The notes under the pieces: model-generated | What the model was told of the DNA's origin: nothing | The model's input: only the letters and a program-made list of their open reading frames with translations | Databases searched by the model: none | Shown: in pieces, positions 24,033 to 32,764 of the stretch | Layout of the letters: each line of letters begins with the position of its first letter | How positions within the stretch are numbered: position 1 is the first letter of the stretch | Source: Mesorhizobium australicum WSM2073 | GTDB lineage: Bacteria; Pseudomonadota; Alphaproteobacteria; Rhizobiales; Rhizobiaceae | NCBI RefSeq assembly: GCF_000230995.2 | Contig: NC_019973.1 | Span: 2,184,001-2,248,000, forward strand | Direction of reading: 5' to 3' | Length of the DNA stretch: 64,000 bases | Made by a program: the position numbers and the translations under genes

Positions 24033-25331
24033 CTAGTCGGTCAGGCCGTAGAGGCGTGTGCGAAACGCCACCTTTTCCTTCAAATATGTGGTTTTCAGAA
24101 CGTCCACAACATGCGATCGCCAAGCGTCGCTGAAGCCGTCATAGTCCTTGTAGAAGCCGTCCTTGTTGAAGATGTAGCGCGACACGAAGTCCGACGGCAC
24201 GAAATCCGAGATCAGCCGGTTGGTCAGCCAGGCGTCGGGATGATCAGGCTTGGCGCGGACCACCAGGAAGCGCTGCTGCGGGAAGACGTCCTCGATCTTG
24301 AGGTGGCCGAACTGGGCGATCTCGCGCTTGGCGGCGTTGAGGAAGGGAAAATTGCCGTCCCTGGTGATCAGGTCGGCATGGCCCTGGATCCAGGTCTGCA
24401 GCCAGACCTTGTCGACGTCGGTCAAATTGCGGTTCGGCTCGGCGTCGCGGATCAGCGCGCGCACGACCATTTCAGCGCGGTGCTCGAGATAGCCCGAGGT
24501 TTCGATCCAGGAGGCGCGCGGCAATTCGATGCGCCCGGTGGCGGCCAGGAATTTGAACACCTTGTCGGCGTCCTTGATGGAGAGATAGCTCACCTGCCAG
24601 GGCCGCGAGCGGCGGAAACCTGGAGCCGCCGGATCGCTGATCACCGTCGTCATGTCGGGATCGACGAAGACGTAGAGGCCGCCGAAATGGCTGGTCCAGT
24701 AGGCGTTGTGGCGGAAGATCACCTGGTCGGGCACCAGCGCGTTCTCCCTGATGTCGCCGCAGACCTTGGCGAGTTCCACCATGCGGGTCAGCATGGCATT
24801 GTCGCGCCAGGCGTCGGGCTCCTGCTTCAGCCGGTCGACGAGCTTGCCGAGCTCGGCCGCCTTGCCCAGCACGTCCTCGGCCGACAGCACCTTGAACTCG
24901 ACCTGGCTGATCGACAGCAGGTCCTCGATGTCGTTGACCTTGGGAACGGAATCCTCCATCTCGCCGTAGATCACGTCCTTGATGGTCAGCGCGTCTATGG
25001 CGCGCTGGTTCCTGGACATGAATTCGAACATCAGCTGCGAGGTGTTCGAGAAGGCCGTGTGCACCACCGGCAGGTCGATCTGCGACGGCGTCAGGATGAT
25101 GAAGCGGCGGTTGACCTCGTTGGGATCCAGATAATCGTAGTCGCCACACTCCTCGGCCACTTCGGGCGAAAAGCCGGTGCGGTCGATCTGGAAACTCTTC
25201 AGCTTTGTCGGCTTGAGACCGAAAGCCGCCAGCGCCTTGTTGTAGCGCTGGATGAGATGCGGCTCGTCGACCGTGAGCAGCCGGCCGTAGATGAGTTCGT
25301 TGTCGCGCAGGAGATCGGGTTTTTTGCTCAT
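24033..25331 (-). CDS. Uncharacterised protein of AAA-ATPase operon (DUF6638-like)
   Basis: The start at 25331 (MSKKPDLLRDNELIYGRLL) gives 432 residues. The protein is soluble, with no signal or membrane segment, and mixed alpha/beta composition. Noticeable stretches are FRHNAYWTSHFGGLYVFVDP and WLQTWIQGHADLI. I place it tentatively with DUF6638. Its ribosome binding site (GGAGAAGG) lies inside the inverted repeat at 25336-25384. An upstream in-frame extension to 25445 reads through that repeat and is rejected as the start. Its gene order after the AAA ATPase suggests a partner role. Confidence 0.7.
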   Translation of the reverse strand: MSKKPDLLRDNELIYGRLLTVDEPHLIQRYNKALAAFGLKPTKLKSFQIDRTGFSPEVAEECGDYDYLDPNEVNRRFIILTPSQIDLPVVHTAFSNTSQLMFEFMSRNQRAIDALTIKDVIYGEMEDSVPKVNDIEDLLSISQVEFKVLSAEDVLGKAAELGKLVDRLKQEPDAWRDNAMLTRMVELAKVCGDIRENALVPDQVIFRHNAYWTSHFGGLYVFVDPDMTTVISDPAAPGFRRSRPWQVSYLSIKDADKVFKFLAATGRIELPRASWIETSGYLEHRAEMVVRALIRDAEPNRNLTDVDKVWLQTWIQGHADLITRDGNFPFLNAAKREIAQFGHLKIEDVFPQQRFLVVRAKPDHPDAWLTNRLISDFVPSDFVSRYIFNKDGFYKDYDGFSDAWRSHVVDVLKTTYLKEKVAFRTRLYGLTD

Positions 25332-25335
25332 CTTG

Positions 25336-25384
25336 CCTTCTCCCCGTTCACGGGGAGAAAGTGCCCGAAGGGCGGATGAGGGGC
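25336..25384 (+). repeat. 49-bp intergenic repeat, left copy of an inverted pair
   Basis: The sequence begins CCTTCTCCCCGTTCACGGGG and ends GGATGAGGGGC. It contains two short palindromes (CTCCCCGT/ACGGGGAG and GCCCGAAGGGC). Its reverse complement recurs at 25813-25861 with one mismatch. It resembles the mosaic palindromic elements (RIME-type) dispersed in Rhizobiales intergenic regions. Confidence 0.9.
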
Positions 25385-25398
25385 GGCGCAAACGCTCA

Positions 25399-25806
25399 TC
25401 ATCTCGTCTCCAAGATTGAAGGCAGAAACTTCGCGTCGATGCCAATCATCTTCTTGTTCAGCCGACCATCCACGGCCGCAACGATGGTCTCCAATACGCT
25501 CTTTCGGCCGCTCAAAACATCAGCGTGCCAAATCCTCAATACCGACCAACCATTAGCGTTCATCGTTTCGTCCCTGTAGCGATCCCGGGATCCACCTGCA
25601 TGCTGGCTGCCATCGACCTCCACGACCAGATTAGCCTCACGACAGGCAAAGTCGGCGAAATAGGGCCCGATGGGCAGTTGGCGAATGAATTTGTGGCCAT
25701 TCAATCGTCGCCCACGCAGTTCATGCCAGAGCTTTTCCTCGGCATCGTTCTCGATTTTCCGAAGCTCGCGGGCTCTTGCCACCTTGGGCTCGTTTCCACC
25801 ACGCAT
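25399..25806 (-). CDS. DUF559 endonuclease-like (Vsr-related fold) protein
   Basis: The ATG at 25806 gives 135 residues. The pattern RARELRKIENDAEEKLWHEL, then LNGHKFIRQLPIGPYFADFAC and NLVVEVDGSQH, is typical of DUF559 proteins, which share the restriction-endonuclease-like fold of very-short-patch repair nucleases. The ADF and EVDG segments supply the likely acidic catalytic residues. Function is not established for the family. The gene lies precisely between two inverted 49-bp repeats, and the right-hand repeat supplies its GAGGGG ribosome binding site. It interrupts the AAA-ATPase operon, so it looks like a late insertion. Confidence 0.82.
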   Translation of the reverse strand: MRGGNEPKVARARELRKIENDAEEKLWHELRGRRLNGHKFIRQLPIGPYFADFACREANLVVEVDGSQHAGGSRDRYRDETMNANGWSVLRIWHADVLSGRKSVLETIVAAVDGRLNKKMIGIDAKFLPSILETR

Positions 25807-25812
25807 GGCGCT

Positions 25813-25861
25813 GCCCCTCATCCGCCCTTCGGGCACCTTCTCCCCGTGAACGGGGAGAAGG
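25813..25861 (-). repeat. 49-bp intergenic repeat, right copy of an inverted pair
   Basis: The reverse complement of this copy matches 25336-25384 at 48 of 49 positions (AAGG instead of AAAG after the first palindrome). The two copies bracket the DUF559 gene with only 14 bp (left) and 6 bp (right) to spare. Confidence 0.9.
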
Positions 25862-25875
25862 AAGAAGAGCTCGCC

Positions 25876-27786
25876 TCACGCATTCCACAGACCCTTCTTC
25901 TTCATCTCCTCCATCTCGCGCGCTGCGCGTTCGCGCAGCCTTGCGTCGCGCAGCAGCTTCTCCACCGCGGCATCGTCGGACTTGTCGGAATAGCGGAACT
26001 CGGAATCGGCGTAGCGGTTGATCTCCTGCATGACCATGGCAAGCGAGAACGGCCCGCGCAATTCCTCGATCATCGCCTTCTTGTCGTCGTAGCTCTTGTG
26101 CATGAAAGCTTCCGGCTTTTCGAACCAGTCGTCGGGAAGCTCGATGTCCATGGCACGCATCTTGATGGCGTCGGTGACGTTCTTGATGGCGCGGCCGGTG
26201 AAGCGCGGCTCGGCATCCTTGATCAGGTGCAGGTAGGTGCCGATGTCGGCCATGGTCTTGGGCGCGCCATTTTCCTTCATGTAGCGCTCGTAGACCCGCA
26301 CCAGTCCGTCCTCCCGCGGCTTTTCATGCTCTTCATAGGCTTCGGTCACGGCGCGCTGGATCTCCTGCGCGGCGTAGAGTTCGTGCTTGCCCAGGGGGAT
26401 TTCGTGGTTCTTGCCGGCGAGCAGCACGAAAATGTCGATATAGTCGTCGCGCGTCTGCGGCCCGTCGACCAGCCAGCGGGCGCCGGCGCGCTGGCGCAGC
26501 GCATCGTCGACATTCTCGGGATAGTTGGAGAACATGCCGAACGAGCAATTGCCGCGCACCACGGTGGCAGCACCGGCGAAGGCGTCCATCAGCACGCCGG
26601 TGATCTCCTGCTGGCCCGCCGAGGCGCGGTCGTCGGAACGGCGGGCGGCCACCTGGTCGATGTCGTCGATGGTGCCGAAGCCGATGACGCGCGGGTTCAA
26701 CACATTGTTGATGAACTGGCGGCAGTTCTGGCCCGACTTGCCCTGGTAGGATGAAATCTGGTCGACGCCGAAATTTTCATAGGCAAAGGGGTAGCCGGCG
26801 ACCTGGCAATAGCCGTTGACAAGGCCGGCGATCATCTGGATCAGCGTCGTTTTGCCGGTGCCGGGCGCGCCGTCGCCGATGAAGGTGAACAGGAAGCCGC
26901 CGAGCTCGACGAACGGGTTCAGTTCACGCTCGAAATCATAGGCCATCAGCATCTTGGCGAGCTTGACCGACTGGTATTTGGCGATGTGGTTGCCGACGAC
27001 CTCTTCCGGTTTCTTGAAGGTCATCACCAGCGGCTTGGAGCGCTTGCCCGGCGCCACGTCGAAGCCGTCGAGGGTGAAGTCGTCGGCGTCGATGCGGATA
27101 TGGGCGTTCTCGAACGGGCCGATGCCGTCGAAGCGGCTTTTGCGCGCCAAAAGCCCGTCGATGGCGACGCGGGCGAAGGCGCGCGCCCTGGTCGTCAGGT
27201 CGCCGTCGTCCGTCGAGCCCGCTATCGCCTTGTCGAGGCCGGCCAGGATCGATTTCACCGCATCCTGGGGCGTGTCGAACAGGAAGTCCGGCTCGGGGAT
27301 ATCGTTCGGCGCCTCGCCGTCGCTATCGATGAGCTGGAACAGATACGAGGCGAGGCTGAAGGCCGAAATATAGGCCGAAGCCGACAGCAGTTTCTTGAAG
27401 GTGGACGCCTCGTCGCCTTCGAGCGGCGCGCGGGTGTTCCTGGCCTGCAGGCTTTCGAGATCGGAGCCTTCGGCAAAGACGTCCGATACCGCCAGCGCGA
27501 TCGCCGTGCCGCGCCGGGCGCGAAAGAGCAGCGTGTGCTGCGGGATGGTCAGCAACTGGTCGTCGGGATGAACGGCGCCGACCGTCTTCGACAGCTCGAC
27601 CTCGCGGGTGCGGCGCACCGAACCGACCGAGACGGTGGAGACGAAGCGGCGGTTGGTGCCGGCCAATGCCGTACCGGATTCGCGCGATGGATCCTCCAGC
27701 ACGACGATGCGGGTGATGAAGCTCTGCGCGGTGGCGCGGTGTTTTTCGATAGCCGCTTCCGGGATGGTGGTCAGGCCGGTGTCCAT
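25876..27786 (-). CDS. AAA-family ATPase of an uncharacterised operon
   Basis: The 636-residue protein has a long N-terminal region (about residues 1-300) of unknown fold followed by a P-loop ATPase core. Walker A is GDGAPGTGKTTL (about residue 310) and the Walker B-like segment is VIGFGTIDDIDQV (about residue 372). Downstream come a sensor-like GNCSFGMFSNYPEN and an arginine-rich DDALRQRAGARW. The C-terminus is highly charged (ARLRERAAREMEEMKKKG). AAA proteins remodel or disassemble protein complexes by ATP hydrolysis; the client here is unknown. Neighbours are the 381-residue unknown protein (24-bp gap upstream) and the DUF559 insertion downstream. Confidence 0.85.
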   Translation of the reverse strand: MDTGLTTIPEAAIEKHRATAQSFITRIVVLEDPSRESGTALAGTNRRFVSTVSVGSVRRTREVELSKTVGAVHPDDQLLTIPQHTLLFRARRGTAIALAVSDVFAEGSDLESLQARNTRAPLEGDEASTFKKLLSASAYISAFSLASYLFQLIDSDGEAPNDIPEPDFLFDTPQDAVKSILAGLDKAIAGSTDDGDLTTRARAFARVAIDGLLARKSRFDGIGPFENAHIRIDADDFTLDGFDVAPGKRSKPLVMTFKKPEEVVGNHIAKYQSVKLAKMLMAYDFERELNPFVELGGFLFTFIGDGAPGTGKTTLIQMIAGLVNGYCQVAGYPFAYENFGVDQISSYQGKSGQNCRQFINNVLNPRVIGFGTIDDIDQVAARRSDDRASAGQQEITGVLMDAFAGAATVVRGNCSFGMFSNYPENVDDALRQRAGARWLVDGPQTRDDYIDIFVLLAGKNHEIPLGKHELYAAQEIQRAVTEAYEEHEKPREDGLVRVYERYMKENGAPKTMADIGTYLHLIKDAEPRFTGRAIKNVTDAIKMRAMDIELPDDWFEKPEAFMHKSYDDKKAMIEELRGPFSLAMVMQEINRYADSEFRYSDKSDDAAVEKLLRDARLRERAAREMEEMKKKGLWNA

Positions 27787-27810
27787 GAAGGGTGCTCCGT
27801 GGTGTGACGG

Positions 27811-28956
27811 TCAGACGTCTGAGATGACCTGCCCATTCGATAGGATGTGAACCTTGTAGCCGCCAAAGATCTTCTGTGCTTCGCCGGCGGCGTAAAGCGC
27901 CTGGTAGGCTTCGTGCGGGATCAGCGCGTGGTTTTCGTAGCTCGACACGCCTTGGCGGGCGGCTTCCAGGTCGTCGGTGTTGATGAAGAATTCCTGCGTC
28001 GTCTTCTCGCTGGAGAACAGGCCCTTGCGGCCGGGCTTCTCGCCCTTGGAATAGACTTCCTGGATGGTCCAGGTCAAAAGCCAGGCATTTTCAGGCTTGC
28101 GCACCTTGGCCAGCACTTCCGTCACCGTCGAGTTGTTGTCGGTGATGCCTGCCGAGTAGAAGGGGCCAAGCACCACCCGCCTCAGCTGCTTGGGGTGCAA
28201 TGGCTCGAAATCCTTGTCGAGATTGACCGCGATGGTCGCCGGCGACAGCGTATAGGCCGAATTCTTCTCGGTGAAATCGTCGAAGCGGTGGGCAAGCTCG
28301 GGGTTGAGCAGGCCGTCGACGGGCAGCGGAATGTCGACCTTGTCGTTGAGCTTGCCGCTCCGGTCGACAAGCTGGCGGACCATGCTTTCCGACGAATCCT
28401 CCACCGTCACCATATAGACCAGAGGCAGGTTGGCGCTGCCGTCGAAGCTTGCCCAGTGGACGAGGTAATAAGGCCGCGCCGTCTTCGGATTGACCGACAC
28501 CTTGGCCGTCTGCGCCAGCGTGAACGGACCGAAGGTCTGCTCGCTCTTGACGTCTTCGAGATAGAGCCGCTCGGCCATCGATTTCTGCAGCGCCTCGGGA
28601 AACTCCTTGTGGCGCAGGATGAAGTCGGCCATCTCCTCGCGCAGCTCGCCGGCCTGGGGGATGTTGGCGAGCCGGGCTTCGGCCTGCAGGCGGTCGTTTT
28701 CCAGTTCAAGCAGGTTCTGGAACACCGGGTAGCCGCTCTCGGCGCGCGAAATGCGGAACGTGTCCATGAAGCCCAGCCGGTTGCGCCAGCAGGAAAAGGA
28801 CTTGTCGAGCCGAGCGATGTACTCGGCAACGATCTTGGCGACGATGCCGTGTCGGTAAAGCGGCGAGCGGTCGTCGCGCATGAACACTTCAAGGCCGCTG
28901 AGCGCGGCCGTGATTGCCGAGAAATACCGCGCCGCGGCGTCGTTTTCGGGGGTCAT
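27811..28956 (-). CDS. Uncharacterised 381-residue protein of AAA-ATPase operon
   Basis: The protein is soluble with no signal or membrane segment. The first 150 residues look helical (YFSAITAALSGLEVFM; LENDRLQAEARLANIP), and the rest looks strand-rich with PYYLVHWASFDGSANLPLVY and WLLTWTIQEVYSKGE. I do not recognise a family. It lies between the coiled-coil gene (40-bp gap) and the ATPase (24-bp gap) on the same strand, so it is almost certainly part of that operon. It might be an adaptor between the coiled-coil protein and the ATPase, which is a guess from order only. Confidence 0.75.
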   Translation of the reverse strand: MTPENDAAARYFSAITAALSGLEVFMRDDRSPLYRHGIVAKIVAEYIARLDKSFSCWRNRLGFMDTFRISRAESGYPVFQNLLELENDRLQAEARLANIPQAGELREEMADFILRHKEFPEALQKSMAERLYLEDVKSEQTFGPFTLAQTAKVSVNPKTARPYYLVHWASFDGSANLPLVYMVTVEDSSESMVRQLVDRSGKLNDKVDIPLPVDGLLNPELAHRFDDFTEKNSAYTLSPATIAVNLDKDFEPLHPKQLRRVVLGPFYSAGITDNNSTVTEVLAKVRKPENAWLLTWTIQEVYSKGEKPGRKGLFSSEKTTQEFFINTDDLEAARQGVSSYENHALIPHEAYQALYAAGEAQKIFGGYKVHILSNGQVISDV

Positions 28957-28996
28957 GCTGTCAGTCCTGGGATTGTCGCACCGGTGTGCGCGGCAA

Positions 28997-30085
28997 TTAT
29001 GACTGCACGTAGTTGGCCGAATTGTGCTTCTTCAGCACCTCGTCGAAGCGGCGGGCAAAGGCATCGTCGGCCAGCTTCTTGCGGCGCTGGATGTCGGCGC
29101 TGGCGACCATGTTCTTCTCGTGCATCTCCAGGAGATCGCCGATGTGCTTCTGCGAGGCGGCGCCGATGCCGGCCATGGTTTCCTCGGCCGTGTTGTCGAC
29201 CTGGCTGCCCAGCGTGTTGATCTTGTGGGCGACGTCCTGCTGGGCGGCGGTCTTCAGCGAGTCCTCGAGCGCCTTGTAGAGCACGATGCGCTGTTCGGTA
29301 TCGATGGTCAGCTTGTTGATCAGCGTCGACTGCGCGGCGATCTGGTTGTTGAGCGAATCGACGAAGGTCTGGAACATCGAAGTATAGCGCTCCAGCGTCT
29401 GGCTTTCGGCCAGCAGCTCCTGCTCCTTCGCCTGCTTTTCATTGTATTCGGTGGCGAGCTTGGAACGCTCGCCCTCGAGCTGCGTGCGGTCTTTCTGGCT
29501 GGTCGAGGCGGCGATCCTGTTTTCGATGTCGAGCAGCATCGGATTGAGCTCCTCGATGCGCTTCTGCACGGTTTCGAGGTTGGTCATGGTGATCTTGCGG
29601 CGCTCGATAACCTGCGACAGGCTGGCCTCGGAGGTCTTGTAGCGCTGGTCGAGAATTTCCTTCTGCGCCTTCAATATGCCGACGATGGTATCGGACTTGG
29701 CCAGCAGCTCCTGCAGGTTGCCGGCGAGCGACATGTTGCGGACGCGATCGGTGCGCATGCGCTGCTTGCGCTGTGCCGAAAAAACGCCGACGAAGTTTTC
29801 CCAGCCGGTATAGTTCTTCATGCTCTCGAACTCGGCGCCGAAGACGTTGGTGGCGTCCTCCAGCCCGATGATCAGGTCGGCGATGTTGCCTTCCATCACC
29901 TTCTGCTGCTTCAGTACATCCTCAATGCGGGCGTTCTCGATGTCGAAATTGGCGTCGCCGATCTTCTTGTCGGCGGTTGCGAGCGTGTCGAGCACGGTGC
30001 CGGATTGCTCGATCTTGGTGCGCATGTCCTGGACGACCTGCTTGGTCCTGGCAATTTCGGCATCGAAATTCTGCAATGTCGCCAT
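28997..30085 (-). CDS. Coiled-coil protein, first gene of AAA-ATPase operon
   Basis: The 362-residue protein is nearly all helical with long heptad-like stretches (for example LETVQKRIEELNPMLLDIEN and SKLATEYNEKQAKEQELL), few aromatics and no signal or membrane segment. It reads as an extended or bundled cytoplasmic coiled coil, in general character similar to TelA-type toxic anion resistance proteins, but I cannot show the family motif. As the first gene (ATG at 30085) it probably sets operon expression. It could form the filament or scaffold on which the downstream ATPase acts. Confidence 0.78.
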   Translation of the reverse strand: MATLQNFDAEIARTKQVVQDMRTKIEQSGTVLDTLATADKKIGDANFDIENARIEDVLKQQKVMEGNIADLIIGLEDATNVFGAEFESMKNYTGWENFVGVFSAQRKQRMRTDRVRNMSLAGNLQELLAKSDTIVGILKAQKEILDQRYKTSEASLSQVIERRKITMTNLETVQKRIEELNPMLLDIENRIAASTSQKDRTQLEGERSKLATEYNEKQAKEQELLAESQTLERYTSMFQTFVDSLNNQIAAQSTLINKLTIDTEQRIVLYKALEDSLKTAAQQDVAHKINTLGSQVDNTAEETMAGIGAASQKHIGDLLEMHEKNMVASADIQRRKKLADDAFARRFDEVLKKHNSANYVQS

Positions 30086-30403
30086 AGGGGCCTCCCGCTT
30101 CGGCTTCCGCTCGCTGGTTGCGAACAGCGGCGAATATATGTGGGGTATCAGGGGATTGAAAGACGTGAAGACAGTGCATGGCGCGAAAACAAATATCCGG
30201 CCGAACCCTTGAAAGCCAGTGGAGCCGTGGTCATGACGTGATCAACTGGCAGGCCAAGCCTTGTTCAGCTGATTTTGAACTTTGATGCCGGCAAAGCAAT
30301 CCATCCACGCGGAAGCGAATGGCTCCTAAACTCGACAACAACTGGCCATTTGCAGCCCCACCGGCGGCACAAGTCGGCCCGTCCGACGACGAACGGCGTC
30401 TGC
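30086..30403. other. Intergenic region upstream of the AAA-ATPase operon
   Basis: This 318-bp stretch lies between the end of the cytochrome c gene and the start of the coiled-coil gene, both on the minus strand. It should carry the operon promoter; an AT-rich CATATATTC at roughly 30132-30142 (minus strand) is a possible -10 but has no convincing -35. No small ORF or terminator is supported. Confidence 0.4.
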
Positions 30404-30793
30404 TCAGGGTTTGGGGTCGGCCTTCAGATAGGCGACGACGTTGGCGATGTCGTCGTCATTGCTGAGGCCGCCAAAGGCCATCCTGTTGCCGGGCACCTTC
30501 AGCTTGGGAGATCTGAGGTATTCGGCAAGATTTGCCTCGTCCCAGACGAGACCGGCAGCACCCGCGCTCTTCATGGCGTCCGAATAACGGTCGAGGAAGC
30601 TTTCGGCGGTTCCCGCCTTGCGGCCGACGACGCCCATCAGATGCGGGCCGACCTTGTCGCGGTCGGACGCCGCCTCATGGCAGGCCATGCATCGGTTGAA
30701 AACATGTTTGCCCAGCACAGGATCGCCCCCGGCCCGGGCGGTAACGGAGGTGGCAAGCAAAAGAAGGCTGGCGGACAAGACGGCTCGAAGCAT
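30404..30793 (-). CDS. Periplasmic class I c-type cytochrome
   Basis: The ATG at 30793 gives 129 residues: a signal peptide (LRAVLSASLLLLATSVTARA) and a mature domain of about 107 residues. The heme-binding CMACH motif is near residue 36, with KVGPHLMGVVGRKAG following, and the axial methionine is in GNRMAFGG near the C-terminus. This is the mitochondrial cytochrome c-like pattern (cytochrome c2/c552 type). It shuttles electrons from the bc1 complex, whose genes are 28 kb away, to oxidases. Confidence 0.9.
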   Translation of the reverse strand: MLRAVLSASLLLLATSVTARAGGDPVLGKHVFNRCMACHEAASDRDKVGPHLMGVVGRKAGTAESFLDRYSDAMKSAGAAGLVWDEANLAEYLRSPKLKVPGNRMAFGGLSNDDDIANVVAYLKADPKP

Positions 30794-30923
30794 GGCTGAC
30801 CCCGGGAGGCTCTGGCTGAGGGTGGGAAAATAGGGCGCTGACCTTGACAAAGGCACCATAGAACGGCGCGGCCGACAAGAGGTGGCAGCCAGCTACCCAC
30901 GCCGACGCCTCAGCGAGCCACAT

Positions 30924-31534
30924 TCAGCGGCTGATGAAGCCGATGAAGTCGTCAGGTGCCGCGCGGCCCATTTCCTCTTCCCAATGCCGGCGGCGAGCGA
31001 GACGTAGACGTCCTTGCCGATCGCCACCTGTTCGCCCTGCCGGGCCACCTTGCCGTCGGGACCGAGGCGCACGACCATCGTCGCCTTGCGGCCGCAGCGG
31101 CAGATGGTGCGCACTTCGCGCAGATCGTCGGCGATCGCCAGCAGCGCGCGCGAGCCGGGAAACAGCTTTCCCTGGAAATCGGTGCGCAGGCCATAGCACA
31201 TGACCGGGATGTTGAGCCGGTCGGCGATGCGGGCAAGCTGCCAGACCTGCTCCTCCTCCAGGAACTGCGCCTCGTCGACAAAGATGCAATGCACCGCCGT
31301 GTGCTGGTGATGCTCGGCGACGCGGGCGAACAGGTCGTCGCCGTCGCGGAACATCTCGGCTTCCGTTTCCAGCCCGATGCGCGACGAGATCAGGCCGGTG
31401 TCACCCTTGCGGTAGTGGCCGGCGACGAACAGCATCGTCGTCATGCCGCGCTCGCGGTAATTGTACGACGCCTGCAACAGCATGGTCGTCTTGCCGGCAT
31501 TCATCGTCGCGTAATGGAAGTAAAGCTTGGCCAT
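30924..31534 (-). pseudogene. tdk: Thymidine kinase with a C-terminal frameshift
   Basis: The ATG at 31534 starts a normal type II thymidine kinase: P-loop MNAGKTTMLL (about residues 11-20), the lasso-region glutamate motif VDEAQFLEEEQVW and the first zinc pair in ICRCGRKA (about residue 144). After GKDVYVSL (about residue 180) the frame is lost. The expected ending, a CysxxHis zinc pair followed by WEEEMGR and DDFIGFISR, is present in the next frame and stops at 30924. One missing base between 30994 and 30995 explains this; restoring it regenerates the Cys codon. As written, the frame runs on to 30893 with a foreign tail and lacks half of the zinc site. Intact, the protein would be 203 residues and phosphorylate thymidine. 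Confidence 0.88.
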
Positions 31535-31796
31535 GCCGCTCTTTTAAGCCGACTTGCCAGGCCTCGGGGAGGGGCAGGCGCCGCATTCCCCTGAAAAAGC
31601 CGCCATTGCCGAGGCAGATTGCGCTTGGGCTCGGCGCGGAAAGCGTCAGCTGTGTCGCTGATTGGCCAGCCAGCGCCGTTGATCGTGATTGTCTTAGCGC
31701 TTGAAACCACTCCAGAATGGTGTTTGGCTGACGAAACAAGGCGGGCACAAAAACCGTAACTTCGCTTCGCCAAAGAATCGAAATGGGAGAATACAG

Positions 31797-32732
31797 ATGT
31801 CGCGCATGAATTCCTTCGTCGCCGGCCTGGGCCTGGCGGCTTTCCTGTCCACGAGCGCCGCCTTCGCCGGCGATCCGGCAAGCTGCAAGGCGGTTCGCCT
31901 CTCCGATGTCGGCTGGACCGACATCCAGGCCACCACCGGGCTGGCCTCGGTGCTGCTCACCGCGCTCGGCTACGAGCCGCAGGTGATCCAGCTCTCGGTT
32001 CCGGTGACCTATGCGTCGCTGAAGAACAAGGACCTCGACGTCTTCCTCGGCAACTGGATGCCGTCGATGACCAATGACATCAAGGATTATACGGCCGACG
32101 GTTCGGTCGAGACCGTCAGCCAGAACCTGGCCGGCGCCGGTTACGGCATCGTCGTGCCGACCTATGTCGCGGATGCCGGCGTCAAGTCGCTGACCGACCT
32201 CGGCAAGTTCAAGGACAAGTTCAACGGCAAGATCTACGGCATCGAGGCCGGCAATGACGGCAATCGCATCATCCTCGACATGATCAAGAACCCGAAGGAC
32301 AATCTCGACGGGTTCGAGCTGGTCGAATCCTCGGAGGCCGGCATGCTGACGCAGGCCGAGCAGTCGATGAAGAGCAATGAGTGGATCGCCTTCCTCGGCT
32401 GGACGCCGCATCCGGTGATGGGCGCCATGAAGATCACCTATCTCGACGGCATGGGCGACAGCGGTTTCGGCGCGGCCACCGTCTCGACCAATGTGCGCAA
32501 GGGCTACATGAGCGAGTGCCCGAATGTCGGCAAGTTCATCGCCAACCTGAAGTTCAATCTGGATATGGAAGGCCAGATGATGGACGCCATCCTGAAGGGC
32601 AGCGATGCCAACAAGGTGGCAACCGACTGGTTGAAGAAAAACCCGGATGCGGTCAAGCCGTGGATCGCCGGCGTGACCACCTTCGACGGCGGCGACGCTG
32701 CGGCGGCGGTCAAGACCGCGCTCGGAAGCTGA
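31797..32732 (+). CDS. choX: Choline ABC transporter substrate-binding protein
   Basis: The ATG at 31797 gives 311 residues: a signal peptide ending STSAAFA|GDP, then a periplasmic binding protein. Aromatic residues that form the choline box in ChoX are present: VGWTDI (about 42), GNWMPS (about 88), GAGYGI (about 116) and LGWTPHP (about 201). The length and box match the rhizobial choline-specific ChoX rather than broader betaine-binding proteins. It is the first gene of choXWV, followed by a terminator-like hairpin before choW. Confidence 0.93.
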   Translation: MSRMNSFVAGLGLAAFLSTSAAFAGDPASCKAVRLSDVGWTDIQATTGLASVLLTALGYEPQVIQLSVPVTYASLKNKDLDVFLGNWMPSMTNDIKDYTADGSVETVSQNLAGAGYGIVVPTYVADAGVKSLTDLGKFKDKFNGKIYGIEAGNDGNRIILDMIKNPKDNLDGFELVESSEAGMLTQAEQSMKSNEWIAFLGWTPHPVMGAMKITYLDGMGDSGFGAATVSTNVRKGYMSECPNVGKFIANLKFNLDMEGQMMDAILKGSDANKVATDWLKKNPDAVKPWIAGVTTFDGGDAAAAVKTALGS

Positions 32733-32764
32733 GCCGACTTTGATTTCGGCGTGACCGAAACAGA

